DNA of 64,000 nt from Intrasporangium calvum (GCF_028446585.1 NZ_JAPFQL010000026.1:1-64000); one strand, 5' to 3'; positions 43,083 to 51,629 are shown, counted from the first letter of the stretch. Numbers and translations are program-made. Notes: generated from the letters alone by a model not told the origin.

Positions 43083-44402
43083 TCAGCGGGCGACGGTGTA
43101 GTGGCCGAGCCAGGTCCGGGGCCCCTGCTGCTCGGGTGCGACCTCGTCGCACTGAGCATCGAACGTGCAGCGGGCCAGAGTGTTGTTCGGCACACGCTCG
43201 TCGCTGAGGGGTGTCGTTCTCCGGGAGACCAGGAAGGACGTCTCGTCGGCGCTGACCTGCAGCGACCAGCCGAGCAGCTGGTCGTCGCCGGATTCGGCGC
43301 CGACCACGACGCTGCCGTCGCTGACCCGCACGACGGCCAGGTTCTTGACACCGTTGCCCAGGCCGCCGCGCCCGTCGTCGAAGGAGCTCCCGCCGATCAG
43401 GTACGTGCCCTGCTCCGAGAAGCGCATCGGGAAGAACCAGCCGACGCAGTGCTCGTCGCGGTCCTCGGGGCTCGCGAGCTGGTAGGTGACCCAGCACCCC
43501 TTCGCGCCGTCCTTGGTGGGCGGGATCTGGTAGCCCGCTGCCCGCTGTCCGTCCTGTGTGACGGCCCGCAGGCCTGGGGGCAGCTCGCGCACCTCGTCAG
43601 TCAGGTAGTTCCACTCGAGCGATGGCTCCGTCGACGATGCGGCAGGGGCCGAGGCGTAGGCGAGTCCGCCCACGATGGCCTGTGCGGCTCGGGCGTCAGG
43701 ACGGGTGGCGAGCTTGCGACCGTCGGTTGCGTAGATCGTCAGGGATGCCCCGTCGGACACCAGCAGCTTGGCACCGTCTGGCGATGCGGACCACGCGAAC
43801 CCCGGACCCCGTTCCCACGGCTCGATCGACGTCAGGGTGCGACCGGTGGGGTCGAGGACCTCCAGCTCGGCGGGGCCGTCGACCCCCACCGACGAGTCCA
43901 GGATGATGCGACCGCCGTCGACGACCGCGAAGGACGCCACCACGGTCCCGGGCTCGAGCTGGATGGTGCGATCGCCGACGTGCAGCCGGTCGCCTGCAGC
44001 CCACGAGCTCGCGGAGCTGGCCTGCTTCTGAGCGGACTTCGTTGACTCGGCGGCCGCGGTGGCGGTGGTCGTCGCGGTGGTCGTCGGTGGGGTCGTGGGC
44101 GGGGTCGAGGGGGTGGGGTCCGTCGTCACGCTCCCGGTGGCACCAGACGTGGACGCCGGGAGAACGGGCACCTCGCGGTCGCCGGAGGCGAGGGCCGGCA
44201 CGGCGAGGGCGAGGACGGCGGTGAAGGCGACGGCCCCGATGGCGCCCTTGGCACGCTGGTCGCGGCGCCGTCGGGCGATGGCCAGGGGTGCGAAGTCACC
44301 GGGCGCCGCAACACCGGCGGCGCGGCCCTTCAGGGCTGTGCGGAAGGCGGACTCCAGGTCTGCATCGGACCCGGTCTGGGGGTTGTGGTTCAGGTCGCTC
44401 AT
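43083..44402 (-). CDS. Membrane-anchored beta-propeller-like protein, sigma-factor partner (module 4)
   Basis: 439 aa. Cytoplasmic head with GDFAPLAIARRRRDQRAKG, a helix (AIGAVAFTAVLALAVPALAS), then a long Thr-rich linker (PTPSTPPTTPPTTTATTTAT). The extracytoplasmic beta-rich domain shows LEVLDPTGRTLTSIEPW and LTIYATDGRKLAT. Cysteines again pair as C-x15-C (CWVTYQLASPEDRDEHC) and C-x5-C (CTFDAQC). ATGA overlap with the sigma gene upstream. First module in the direction of transcription. Confidence 0.75.
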   Translation of the reverse strand: MSDLNHNPQTGSDADLESAFRTALKGRAAGVAAPGDFAPLAIARRRRDQRAKGAIGAVAFTAVLALAVPALASGDREVPVLPASTSGATGSVTTDPTPSTPPTTPPTTTATTTATAAAESTKSAQKQASSASSWAAGDRLHVGDRTIQLEPGTVVASFAVVDGGRIILDSSVGVDGPAELEVLDPTGRTLTSIEPWERGPGFAWSASPDGAKLLVSDGASLTIYATDGRKLATRPDARAAQAIVGGLAYASAPAASSTEPSLEWNYLTDEVRELPPGLRAVTQDGQRAAGYQIPPTKDGAKGCWVTYQLASPEDRDEHCVGWFFPMRFSEQGTYLIGGSSFDDGRGGLGNGVKNLAVVRVSDGSVVVGAESGDDQLLGWSLQVSADETSFLVSRRTTPLSDERVPNNTLARCTFDAQCDEVAPEQQGPRTWLGHYTVAR

Positions 44403-44899
44403 GCGACGACCTCCTTCATCTTCAGGCGCAGGGAAGCGATGGCACGACTGGTGTGGCTCTTCACGGTTCCGACCGAGCAGCCAAGGATCTCGGCGGTCTG
44501 GGCCTCGGAGAGGTCCTCGTAGTAGCGCAGGACGACCGCGGCGCGCTGTCGCGGCGTCAACGTCTGGATGTGGGCCCAGAGGTCACCGTCGTGCTCGGCG
44601 CGCACGGCAGCCGCCGGGTCCATCACGGTGATGAGGTCGCTGTCGACCCGCTCGCGGTGGCGCCAGGCTCGCCGCCACCACGAGGTGTGCTCATTGACAA
44701 TGAGGCGCCGGATGTAGGCCTCAGGCGCCTCGATCTGGCCGATCCGGTCCCATGCGCCGTAGACCTTGGCCAGCGCTGCCTGGACGAGGTCCTCGGCGCT
44801 GTGCGGGTCTCCGGTCAGCAGGTAGGCGAAACGGGACAAGGCATGTTGCCGGGCCCGCACGTAGGCGGTGAAGTCGGCGTCGCGATCGGTATCAGCCAC
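44399..44899 (-). CDS. SigE-family ECF sigma factor (module 4)
   Basis: 166 aa. Region 2: HALSRFAYLLTGDPHSAEDLVQAALAKVYGAW. Region 4: TLTPRQRAAVVLRYYEDLS, EILGCSVGTVKSHTSRAI. The linker VNEHTSWWRRAWRHRE matches its siblings. Starts at ATG 44899 and overlaps its partner by 4 bp. The roughly 200 bp upstream are gene-free and should carry the promoter. Confidence 0.92.
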   Translation of the reverse strand: MADTDRDADFTAYVRARQHALSRFAYLLTGDPHSAEDLVQAALAKVYGAWDRIGQIEAPEAYIRRLIVNEHTSWWRRAWRHRERVDSDLITVMDPAAAVRAEHDGDLWAHIQTLTPRQRAAVVLRYYEDLSEAQTAEILGCSVGTVKSHTSRAIASLRLKMKEVVA

Positions 44900-45072
44900 G
44901 TCTGTGGATTCCCCTTGACTCGAGCGGTGTGGTTTGGTTCACCCCTCCAACGCGGTGACTGCATGGAGAGGTTTACCTGCCTTTGGGAAGATTCTCCGGC
45001 CGCGGGCGCCACTGACGCGCGAGCCCCGCGACCTCCACGACGCTGCGGGAGGAGCGGGGCTCGGCGGGCACT

Positions 45073-45096
45073 GGGAGCGAGCCCAGCGGCATACGG
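45073..45096 (+). repeat. Dispersed 24-bp repeat, full-length intergenic copy
   Basis: Exact consensus (GGGAGC + GAGCCCAGCGGCATACGG), 7 bp beyond the stop of the SDR gene. Identical to the copies at 51630 and 57634. Confidence 0.9.
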
Positions 45097-45102
45097 GACA
45101 GG

Positions 45103-45870
45103 TCAGCGCGGCGGCATCCGCAGCGCGCCGTCGAGGCGGATGACCTCGCCGTTGAGCATCGGGTTGTCCACGATGTAGCGCACGAGGGAGGCGTACTCGG
45201 TCGGGTTGCCGAGCCGCGACGGGTGCGGGACCTGCTGCTCGAGGACGTGGCGGGTCTCCTCGGGCAGGCCGGCCAGCATCGGCGTCTCGAAGGTGCCGGG
45301 GGCGATGGTCATGACGCGGATCGCCTTGTCCGCCAAGTCCCTCGCCGCGGAGAGCGTCAGCCCGACGATGCCGCCCTTGCTCGCGGCGTAGGCGGCCTGC
45401 CCGACCTGGCCGTCGAACGCGGCGATGCTCGCCGTGTTGACGATGACGCCGCGGTCCCCGTCGACCGGCTCGTTGTCGAGCATCGCGGCAGCGGCGAGGC
45501 GCAGCACGTTGAAGGAGCCGACGAGGTTGATGTCGATGACGGTGCGGAACGTCTCGAGCGCGAGCGGGCCCTTGCGACCGATGACGCGGCCGGGGGTGGC
45601 GACCCCCGCGCAGTTGACCGCGACGCGCAGCTCGCCCAGCTCGCGGGCGCGGTCGATCGCGGCCTCCACCTGGGCCTCGTCACGCACGTCCGCTGCGACG
45701 AAGGCAGCGTGGTCGGCGCCGAGCTCCGCGACAAGAGCCGGGGCCGTGGACGTCTCCAGGTCGATGATGACGACCTTGGCGCCGTCCGCGACGAAGCGGC
45801 GGGCCGTCGCGCCGCCGAGGCCGGAGCCGCCACCCGTGACGACCGCGACCGAGGACGAGTTCAGCTGCAT
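45103..45870 (-). CDS. SDR-family 3-hydroxyacyl-CoA dehydrogenase-like enzyme
   Basis: 255 aa Rossmann-fold dehydrogenase. [12 protein letters not shown] is the NAD-binding loop, IIDLETS places an Asp after beta-2 (NAD preference), [10 protein letters not shown] and the catalytic Ser (VNTASIAAF), Tyr and Lys (AAYAASKGG) are all present. The C-terminal part ([42 protein letters not shown]) closely resembles type-II/HSD17B10-like 3-hydroxyacyl-CoA dehydrogenases. It follows an acyl-CoA dehydrogenase by 26 bp in one operon, which supports a beta-oxidation or branched-chain acyl-CoA role. Confidence 0.9.
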   Translation of the reverse strand: MQLNSSSVAVVTGGGSGLGGATARRFVADGAKVVIIDLETSTAPALVAELGADHAAFVAADVRDEAQVEAAIDRARELGELRVAVNCAGVATPGRVIGRKGPLALETFRTVIDINLVGSFNVLRLAAAAMLDNEPVDGDRGVIVNTASIAAFDGQVGQAAYAASKGGIVGLTLSAARDLADKAIRVMTIAPGTFETPMLAGLPEETRHVLEQQVPHPSRLGNPTEYASLVRYIVDNPMLNGEVIRLDGALRMPPR

Positions 45871-45896
45871 GGGGAGCCTTTCGAAAGGTGGGGAGC

Positions 45897-47045
45897 TCAG
45901 CCGGCCAGGACGTGCCGGGAGATGACGAGCCGCTGGATCTGGTTGGTGCCCTCGAAGATCTGGGTCACCTTGGCCTCGCGCATGTAGCGCTCGAGCGGGA
46001 AGTCCTCGGTGTAGCCGGCGCCACCGAGCACCTGGACCGCGTCGGTCGTCACCTGCATCGCCGCGTCGGTGGCGACGAGCTTGGCGACGGCGGCCTCCTT
46101 GCTGAAGGCCCGACCCGCGTCCTTCAGGCGCGCCGCGTGCAGGTAGGTGGCCCGGGCCGACGTGACGGCGGCCTCCATGTCGGCGATGAGGAAGGCGAGG
46201 CCCTGGTTGCTCGCGATCGGCCGACCGAACTGGTGCCGGTCGGTGGCGTAGGCAGCCGCCCGGTCCAGCGCCGCCTGGGCGAGGCCCGTCGCGGCGGCGG
46301 CGATCCCGAGACGCCCGGAGTCGAGCGCGGACAGGGCCATCATCATGCCCTGCCCCTCCTCGCCGATCCGCCGGGCGCCGTCCACGACGACCCCGTCGAA
46401 CATGACCTGGGCGACGGGGTCGCAGTGCAGCCCCATCTTCTTCTCCGGCTCGGCGAACGTCAGGCCGGCCGCATCGGCGGGGACGATGAACGTGGACAGG
46501 CCCTTGCCGCCGGTGTCGGCCGTGCGCGCGAAGGTCGTGTAGTAGTCCGCGTGGCCGGCGTGCGAGATCCAGGCCTTGGTGCCCTTGAGCGAGTACTGGC
46601 CGTCGCCCGTGGGGGTCGCCCGGGTCGTCATCGACGCGATGTCCGAACCGGCGAGCGGCTCGGACAGGCAGTAGGCGCCGAGCTGCGCGCCCGAGAGCAT
46701 GCCGGGGAGCAGTGCCTGCTTCTGCTCGTCCGTGCCGTAGGTCGCCACGGGGTAGGCCGTGAGGCTGTGGACGCTGACGCCGACGGCGACGCTCATCCAG
46801 ACCGAGGCGATCTCCTCGACGACCTGGAGGTAGACCTCGTAGGGCTGGCCGGCCCCGCCGAACTCCTCGGGGTAGGGCAGCGACAGCAGGCCCGCAGCCC
46901 CCAGCGTCCGGAACGTCTCCTCGGGGAAGAGGTGCTGGCGCTCCGCGTCGTCGACCTTCGGGGCGAGCTCCTTGCGGCAGATCTCGCGGGTGAGCTCGAG
47001 GAGCTCGGTGGCTTCGTCCGTGGGCATCAGCCTCGTCGCTGGCAT
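45897..47045 (-). CDS. Acyl-CoA dehydrogenase
   Basis: 382 aa FAD enzyme with the three usual domains. Seen: [41 protein letters not shown] and [13 protein letters not shown] in the FAD/substrate region, [46 protein letters not shown], and the catalytic Glu in [16 protein letters not shown] near the C-terminus, the position used by short/medium-chain enzymes. It oxidises acyl-CoA to 2-enoyl-CoA and passes electrons to ETF. It is upstream of, and probably cotranscribed with, the SDR gene. Confidence 0.93.
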   Translation of the reverse strand: MPATRLMPTDEATELLELTREICRKELAPKVDDAERQHLFPEETFRTLGAAGLLSLPYPEEFGGAGQPYEVYLQVVEEIASVWMSVAVGVSVHSLTAYPVATYGTDEQKQALLPGMLSGAQLGAYCLSEPLAGSDIASMTTRATPTGDGQYSLKGTKAWISHAGHADYYTTFARTADTGGKGLSTFIVPADAAGLTFAEPEKKMGLHCDPVAQVMFDGVVVDGARRIGEEGQGMMMALSALDSGRLGIAAAATGLAQAALDRAAAYATDRHQFGRPIASNQGLAFLIADMEAAVTSARATYLHAARLKDAGRAFSKEAAVAKLVATDAAMQVTTDAVQVLGGAGYTEDFPLERYMREAKVTQIFEGTNQIQRLVISRHVLAG

Positions 47046-47102
47046 GACCCGAATACTAGGACGTCAAACTAAAGTGTCCAAAATGTGGTCGGGCGGCGGG
47101 GA

Positions 47103-48158
47103 TCAACGCGGATAGGTGCGCACCTCGGTCGCCTTGACGGCGGCCCACACCGGCAGCCCGACGCGGAGCCCGAGCGCAGCGATGGACTCGAGCGTCACCT
47201 CGGCCGTGAGCCGGATCGGCCCGGCCAGTCCGACCCGCGCGGACTGCCCGTGCAGGGTGATGTCGGTGATCCGCAGCTCCCAGCTGTTGCGGGGCGACCC
47301 CTCCGGCGGCCGTCGGTGCAGCGACACGGCGCTGGGGGAGAAGGCCACCCAGACCGGGCCCGCCGTGGGGTTCGTGGTGACCAGCACGGTGCCGGTGTCC
47401 GTGGTGGCATGACCCCGCGTGTCGCCCTCCGCTGCATAGAGGTTGAGCCCGACCACCGTGGCCGCATAGGGACTGCGTGGCTCGCGGAGCACCTCGCCCG
47501 GCGTGCCTGCCTGGGTGACCCGCCCGGCCTCGATGAAGACGAGGCGGTCCGCGAGCGTGAGTGCGTCGAGGGGGTCGTGGGTCACGAGCACGGTGGTCCC
47601 GTCGTAGTCGGCGAGCCGGTGCGCCAGGTCGCTCCGGGTGCGCGCGCGGGTATCCGGGTCGAGCGCGGACAGGGGCTCGTCGAGGAGGAGGAGCGCGGGG
47701 TCCGGCGCGAGCGCCCGGGCCAGCGCCACGCGGGCGGCCTGCCCGGACGAGAGCTCGCGTGGGCGCGCATCCGCCTGGTCCCCGAGCCCGACCCGGGCCA
47801 GCTCGGCGAGGGCCCGCTCCCGGGCGGCCGCCCGCCCCACGCCGCGGCTGCGCAGCCCGAACGCGACGTTGTCGAGGGCCCGCAGGTTCGGGAAGAGCAG
47901 CGGGTCCGCCAGCATCAGGCCCACGTGGCGCTGCTCCGGCGGTCGCGCCGTCCCCGGCTCGTCCCAGCTCTCGCCGCCGACCCGGAGCCGCCCGGCGGCG
48001 TTGGGGACCACCCCGGCCAGCGCCAGCACGGTCGTCGTCTTGCCGCCCCCGTTGGGCCCGAGCACCCCGACGACCTCACCGGGCTCGGCTGCCAGCTCGA
48101 CGTCGAGGTCCAGGGAGCCGCGCGTCAGTCGGACGTGCGCCGCCAGGCCGCCTCTCAT
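47103..48158 (-). CDS. modC: Molybdate ABC transporter ATP-binding protein
   Basis: 351 aa. ATPase domain with Walker A GPNGGGKTTT, signature ELSSGQAARVALARAL (SSGQA in place of the usual LSGGQ), Walker B LLLLDEPLSALD and switch His TVLVTHD. The C-terminal part from about residue 285 is a TOBE/Mop-type molybdate-binding domain (ITDITLHGQSARVGLAGP). Overlaps modB by 4 bp. Energises molybdate import. Confidence 0.92.
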   Translation of the reverse strand: MRGGLAAHVRLTRGSLDLDVELAAEPGEVVGVLGPNGGGKTTTVLALAGVVPNAAGRLRVGGESWDEPGTARPPEQRHVGLMLADPLLFPNLRALDNVAFGLRSRGVGRAAARERALAELARVGLGDQADARPRELSSGQAARVALARALAPDPALLLLDEPLSALDPDTRARTRSDLAHRLADYDGTTVLVTHDPLDALTLADRLVFIEAGRVTQAGTPGEVLREPRSPYAATVVGLNLYAAEGDTRGHATTDTGTVLVTTNPTAGPVWVAFSPSAVSLHRRPPEGSPRNSWELRITDITLHGQSARVGLAGPIRLTAEVTLESIAALGLRVGLPVWAAVKATEVRTYPR

Positions 48159-48940
48159 CGCAGCCACCGGCCCCGGAGCAGGGCGAGCACGAGGACGCTG
48201 ACGACGAGCAGCACGATGCTGACCGAGATCGCCACGGCAGGGTCCTGCTCGAGGAGCGCATAGACCGCGAGGGGGGCGGTCTGGGTCCGTCCGGGGTAGC
48301 TGCCGGCGAAGGTCAGCGTCGCCCCGAACTCCCCGAGCGCCCTCGCCCAGGCCAGCGCCAGCCCACTGGCCACGCCGGGGAGCACGAGCGGCAGGGCGAC
48401 CGTCCGCAGGTAGCGCAGGTCGGACGCGCCGAGGGTGCGGGCCACGGACTCGAGCCGAGGGTCCAGTCCGCGCATCGCCCCCTCGACCGCGAGGACGTAG
48501 AAGGGCATGGCGACGAAGGTCTCGGCCAGCACCACCGCGACCGTCGTGAAGGTGATCTGCACCCCGAACGGCGACAGGTGCTGGCCGATGAGACCCAGCC
48601 GGCCCCAGGCCATGAGCAGGGCCACGCCGCCGACCACCGGAGGCAGCACGAGCGGCACGGTGAGCAGTGCCCGCACCCATCGCGTCGCCGCGTGGTCCGA
48701 GCGGGCCAGGAACCAGGCGAGCGGCGTCCCGAGCAGGAGGCACAGCACCGCGGTCGTCGACGTCGTGAGCAGCGACAGCCGCAGCGCCGGGAGGACGGTC
48801 GGCGTCGCGAGATCCGCCGGCACGCGTGCCCAGTCCGCCCGCGTCAGCAGTGCGACGAGCGGGACGACGAGGAGCAGGAGGGCCAGCCCCGCCGGAATGC
48901 CGAGGGTGAGTCGGGAACGGAGCCCAGCGGCATACCTCAT
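48155..48940 (-). CDS. modB: Molybdate ABC transporter permease
   Basis: 261 aa, five to six helices. LPPVVGGVALLMAWG and the ATPase-docking loop SVARTLGASDLRYLRTVALPLVLPGVASG are typical of ModB, as is the GEFGATLTFAGSYPGRTQTAPLAVY region. Start ATG 48940 overlaps the modA stop (ATGA). Its first residues, MRYAAGLRSRL, are encoded by a copy of the dispersed repeat that covers the start region. Confidence 0.93.
   Translation of the reverse strand: MRYAAGLRSRLTLGIPAGLALLLLVVPLVALLTRADWARVPADLATPTVLPALRLSLLTTSTTAVLCLLLGTPLAWFLARSDHAATRWVRALLTVPLVLPPVVGGVALLMAWGRLGLIGQHLSPFGVQITFTTVAVVLAETFVAMPFYVLAVEGAMRGLDPRLESVARTLGASDLRYLRTVALPLVLPGVASGLALAWARALGEFGATLTFAGSYPGRTQTAPLAVYALLEQDPAVAISVSIVLLVVSVLVLALLRGRWLR
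48914..48936 (+). repeat. Dispersed 24-bp repeat, copy at the modB start
   Basis: GGAGCCCAGCGGCATAC core; on the gene strand it encodes codons 2-9 of modB (RYAAGLRS). Confidence 0.78.
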
Positions 48941-49686
48941 GGGGTGCCGAACCCCAGCGATCGGAGGGTGGCCGCGCCGCGGTCGCTCACGACGAACTCG
49001 ACGAAGGACCGCGCCGTGGGGTCGTCCGAGAGCGTGATGATCGGGTAGCGCAACGTCGTGTTGACCGCCGCGGGGATCGCCACCCCGCGGACCACGTCGC
49101 CGGCGGCCACGACGTCCGAGTGGTAGACGACCGCCGCGTCCGCCTCCCCGAGCCGAACCTTCGAGAGGGTCGCCTTGACGTCGACCTCGCGTGAGACGAC
49201 CGACGGGCTGACCCCGGCGCTCGCGAAGGTCGCGTCGGCCGCTTGGCCGCACGGCACGCTCGGGGCGCACAGGACGACTTTGAGACCCGGACGATCCAGG
49301 TCGTCGATGCTCGCCACACCCGCCGGGTTGTCGGGCGGGACCGCGATCTCCAGCACGTTGGTCGCGAACGTCGTCGACGCCTTGACGGCGGCGCGGTCGA
49401 GCGGCTTCGCGGCGGACTCACCCGCGAGCGCGATGACCTCCGCCGGCGCGCCCTGGTTGACCTGCTGCACGAGGGTGGCGCTCGACCCGAAGGAGACCTC
49501 CACCGACGTGCCCGGGTGCGTCGCCTCGAAGTCAGTGGCCAGCTGCTCGAACGCCTCGGTCAGTGACGCTGCCGCGAGCACCGTCACGTGGTCGCCGGCC
49601 GGGGCGGGGGTGGTGCCACAGGCGGCCAGCGCGAGGACGACGAGCCCGTATGCCGCTGAGCTCGCTCCGCGCCCACGCCTCCTCAC
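48937..49686 (-). CDS. modA: Molybdate ABC transporter substrate-binding lipoprotein
   Basis: 249 aa from GTG 49686 (GGAGG upstream). Short signal peptide ending in lipobox LAAC; part of it (SSAAYGLVVLAL) is encoded by the dispersed repeat. The mature protein shows the ModA pattern: VTVLAAASLTEAFEQLA, VSFGSSATLVQQVNQGAPAEVIALA, VLCAPSVPCGQAA, and GEADAAVVYHSDVVAAGD, in which Ser and Tyr positions bind the oxyanion. Starts within the stop of the HTH-TOBE gene. Confidence 0.93.
   Translation of the reverse strand: MRRRGRGASSAAYGLVVLALAACGTTPAPAGDHVTVLAAASLTEAFEQLATDFEATHPGTSVEVSFGSSATLVQQVNQGAPAEVIALAGESAAKPLDRAAVKASTTFATNVLEIAVPPDNPAGVASIDDLDRPGLKVVLCAPSVPCGQAADATFASAGVSPSVVSREVDVKATLSKVRLGEADAAVVYHSDVVAAGDVVRGVAIPAAVNTTLRYPIITLSDDPTARSFVEFVVSDRGAATLRSLGFGTP
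49646..49668 (-). repeat. Dispersed 24-bp repeat, copy in the modA signal sequence
   Basis: CCGTATGCCGCTGAGCTCGC plus TCC. In frame as ASSAAYG at the beginning of the lipoprotein signal hydrophobic core. Confidence 0.82.
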
Positions 49687-50078
49687 GCGGGGACCTCCAC
49701 GACGACATGGGTGGACTTGACCGAGGCGACCGCGACCGAGCCGACCTCGAGACCCAGCTCGTCGACCGAGTCGCGGGAGAGGAGGGAGGTGATGCGGAAC
49801 GGCCCGCACTGCATCTCCACCTTCGCCATGACGGTGTCCTTGGTGATCGACGTGACGATGCCGCGCATCCGGTTGCGGGCGGAGGCCGCTCCGATCGTGC
49901 CGACGGCGGCCGGGTGGGCGACGTCCTGGGCGACGGCGGCGAGCTCGGCTCCGTCGACGGTGCGGCGGCCGGCCTCGTCGATGCCGCCGGAGAGTCGACC
50001 CGAGTCGACCATGCGACGGACGGTGTCGTCGCTGACGCCGAGGAGAGCGGCGGCCTCACTGATACGCAGATGCGGCAT
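49683..50078 (-). CDS. HTH-TOBE molybdenum-binding protein (ModE-like/molbindin)
   Basis: 131 aa. The N-terminal excisionase/MerR-type HTH (LRISEAAALLGVSDDTVRRMVDSGRL) is joined to a single Mop/TOBE domain (RNRMRGIVTSITKDTVMAKVEMQCGPFRITSLLSRDSVDELGL) that binds molybdate. It stands first in the mod operon with its stop overlapping the modA start, so it is probably the molybdate-responsive regulator or a storage protein. Start ATG 50078 gives the natural HTH start. Confidence 0.88.
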   Translation of the reverse strand: MPHLRISEAAALLGVSDDTVRRMVDSGRLSGGIDEAGRRTVDGAELAAVAQDVAHPAAVGTIGAASARNRMRGIVTSITKDTVMAKVEMQCGPFRITSLLSRDSVDELGLEVGSVAVASVKSTHVVVEVPA

Positions 50079-50115
50079 GAAAAGCAGTCTATCCCCGCAT
50101 TCGCGGACCCCGCCC

Positions 50116-50200
50116 AATCGAAAGAGCAGTTCGCGACACCCCACCCCGATCGAAAGAGCACTTCGCGACACGCGCGTTGTCGCAAACTGCTCTTTCGATT
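50116..50200. repeat. Cluster of three 22-bp repeats (core CGAAAGAGCAGTTCGCGA), locus 2
   Basis: Copies at 50116-50137 (+), 50148-50169 (+, one substitution in the core) and 50179-50200 (-, one substitution). They fill the divergent gap between the mod operon and the ArsR gene, unlike locus 1 which lies between same-direction genes. Both outer copies end in AATCGAAAG. The spacers, 9 to 10 bp, differ in sequence. Confidence 0.9.
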
Positions 50201-50235
50201 GAGGTGGGTTGACGGGCGGCTTCCTCTGGGTTGTA

Positions 50236-50253
50236 ATCAATCAATTGGTTGAT
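50236..50253. promoter_or_regulatory. Palindrome ATCAATCAATTGGTTGAT, candidate ArsR operator
   Basis: An 18-bp AT-rich dyad with one mismatched pair, 19 bp before the ATG of the ArsR gene. ArsR-type autorepressors typically bind such ATCAA-N-TTGAT sites. Very AT-rich for this genome. Confidence 0.7.
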
Positions 50254-50271
50254 CAAGGGGCTGGTTGGACG

Positions 50272-50643
50272 ATGATGGACGGCGGAGCGGCGGAGGAGCG
50301 TCTGGACCGTGCGTTCGCGGCCCTGGCCGATCCCGTCCGCCGGGCGATCATCGCTCGGCTCAGTCGCGGCCCGGCCACGGTCAACGAGCTCGCCGAGCCC
50401 TTCCAGATCAGCAAGCAGGCCGTCTCGAAGCACATCCAGGTGCTCGAGCACGCCGACCTCGTCACGCGGACCCGCGACGCCCAACGCCGCCCGGTCCACC
50501 TCAACCCGGGGCGGCTCGAGGCCATGACGGCCTGGATCGACCGTTACCGGCTCGTCCACGAGCAGCAGTTCCGCAGGCTGGACGCCCTGCTCGGGGACCC
50601 GAAGAACGCAGCACCCTCCACCGCCACAGAGGAGCAGACATGA
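50272..50643 (+). CDS. ArsR-family transcriptional regulator
   Basis: 123 aa winged helix. FAALADPVRRAIIARLSRGPATVNELAEPFQISKQAVSKHIQVLEHADLV is the full HTH, with the wing at TRTRDAQRRPVHLNPGRL. No metal-binding cysteines, as in the ArsR subgroup paired with AHSA1/SRPBCC genes (SdpR-like). Overlaps the AHSA1 gene by 4 bp and has a palindrome just upstream, so it most likely represses its own operon. Confidence 0.93.
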   Translation: MMDGGAAEERLDRAFAALADPVRRAIIARLSRGPATVNELAEPFQISKQAVSKHIQVLEHADLVTRTRDAQRRPVHLNPGRLEAMTAWIDRYRLVHEQQFRRLDALLGDPKNAAPSTATEEQT

Positions 50644-51122
50644 GCAACGAGCTGACCATCAACGCGCCCGCCGGAGTGGCCTGGATCGACTTCACCCGCG
50701 AGTTCGACGCACCCGTCGAGGCCGTCTTCAACGCCCACCGGGACCCCGAGCTCGTCAAGCAGTGGCTCGGTCCGCGCGGCTACGAGATGGACGTCGACCG
50801 GTGGGACTTCCGCTCGGGTGGCGGCTACCGCTACATCCACAGGACACCCCACGGAGACTTCGGCTTCCACGGCACCTTCCACACCGTGCGAGACAACGAG
50901 ATCGTCGTGCAGACCTTCGAGTTCGAGGGGGCTCCCGACGAGGTCGCCCTGGAGTTCATGACGTTCGTCGACCTGGGGGGCGGGCGCTGCCGTCTCGAGG
51001 GGCACAGCGTCGGGCGCACCGTCGAGGGCCGCGACGCCATGGTGGCGAGCGGCATGGAGAAGGGCATGCGGGAGGGCTACGAGCGCCTCGACGAGCTCGT
51101 GACCGCACCGGCCCAGTCCTGA
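50640..51122 (+). CDS. SRPBCC/AHSA1-domain protein
   Basis: 160 aa. ATGA overlap with the ArsR gene. Shows the AHSA1 pattern: FTREFDAPVEAVFNAHRDPELVKQWLGP, WDFRSGGGYRYIHRTP, FHGTFHTV, VVQTFEFEGAPDEVALE, ending GMEKGMREGYERLDELV. This Bet-v1-like fold binds a hydrophobic ligand in a cavity; function of the bacterial ArsR-linked group is unknown. Confidence 0.93.
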   Translation: MSNELTINAPAGVAWIDFTREFDAPVEAVFNAHRDPELVKQWLGPRGYEMDVDRWDFRSGGGYRYIHRTPHGDFGFHGTFHTVRDNEIVVQTFEFEGAPDEVALEFMTFVDLGGGRCRLEGHSVGRTVEGRDAMVASGMEKGMREGYERLDELVTAPAQS

Positions 51123-51133
51123 GGGGAGCAGCC

Positions 51134-51511
51134 ATGACGGCGAGCACCCCGATGGACTGGACCCTCGAGGTCGTCATCGTCCCGGTGTCTGACCTGTCGC
51201 GGTCGATCGCGTTCTACCGTGACCAGGTCGGCTTCACGCTGGATCACGAGACGCAGCACGGCTCGATGCACTTCGCCCAGCTGACGCCTCGCGGCTCGGG
51301 GTGCTCGATCGTCATGGGCAACCTGCCCGCGCAGGTCGAGATGGCCCCGGGCTCGCTCAAGGGCCTCCAGCTCTGCGTGGCCGACGCCGAGACGGCCCGG
51401 GCCGAGCTGGTCGGCCCGGACGGCAACAGCTGGGCCGTCCAGCAGCTGAAGGCCCGCGGCGAGGTCCCGCTGATCCCGCACGAGCACCGGAGCAGGTTCG
51501 ACGCCGGCTGA
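51134..51511 (+). CDS. Glyoxalase/VOC-family protein
   Basis: 125 aa. A single VOC domain: LEVVIVPVSDLSRSIAFYRDQVGFTLDHE opens it and LCVADAETARAELVGPDGNSW covers the second half. Metal-binding His/Glu residues are incomplete, so binding or resistance is as likely as catalysis. Starts 11 bp after the AHSA1 gene (AGGGGAGC ribosome site), third gene of the ArsR operon. Confidence 0.88.
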   Translation: MTASTPMDWTLEVVIVPVSDLSRSIAFYRDQVGFTLDHETQHGSMHFAQLTPRGSGCSIVMGNLPAQVEMAPGSLKGLQLCVADAETARAELVGPDGNSWAVQQLKARGEVPLIPHEHRSRFDAG

Positions 51512-51524
51512 CCGAGCCGACCAA

Positions 51525-51589
51525 CTCGAGTGGCCCCGATGTCCACAGCTCGCACCCGGCTCGGGCTGTGGATCGCGGGGCCACTCGAG
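51525..51589. terminator. Long interrupted hairpin after the ArsR operon
   Basis: CTCGAGTGGCCCCG (51525-51538) pairs with CGGGGCCACTCGAG (51576-51589), and TCCACAGC (51542-51549) with GCTGTGGA (51565-51572). It follows the VOC gene stop by 13 bp, so it is a likely terminator without U-tract. Confidence 0.65.
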
Positions 51590-51629
51590 CTGACGCGGGG
51601 GCGGGAGGGCTGGGGGCCGGCATTCCTCG

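Noticed and set aside
38717-50200. Possible CRISPR arrays from the three-copy 22-bp repeats
   Set aside because: Gaps are 2 to 10 bp and the copies change orientation, unlike direct repeats with 30-40 bp spacers; no cas genes are nearby.
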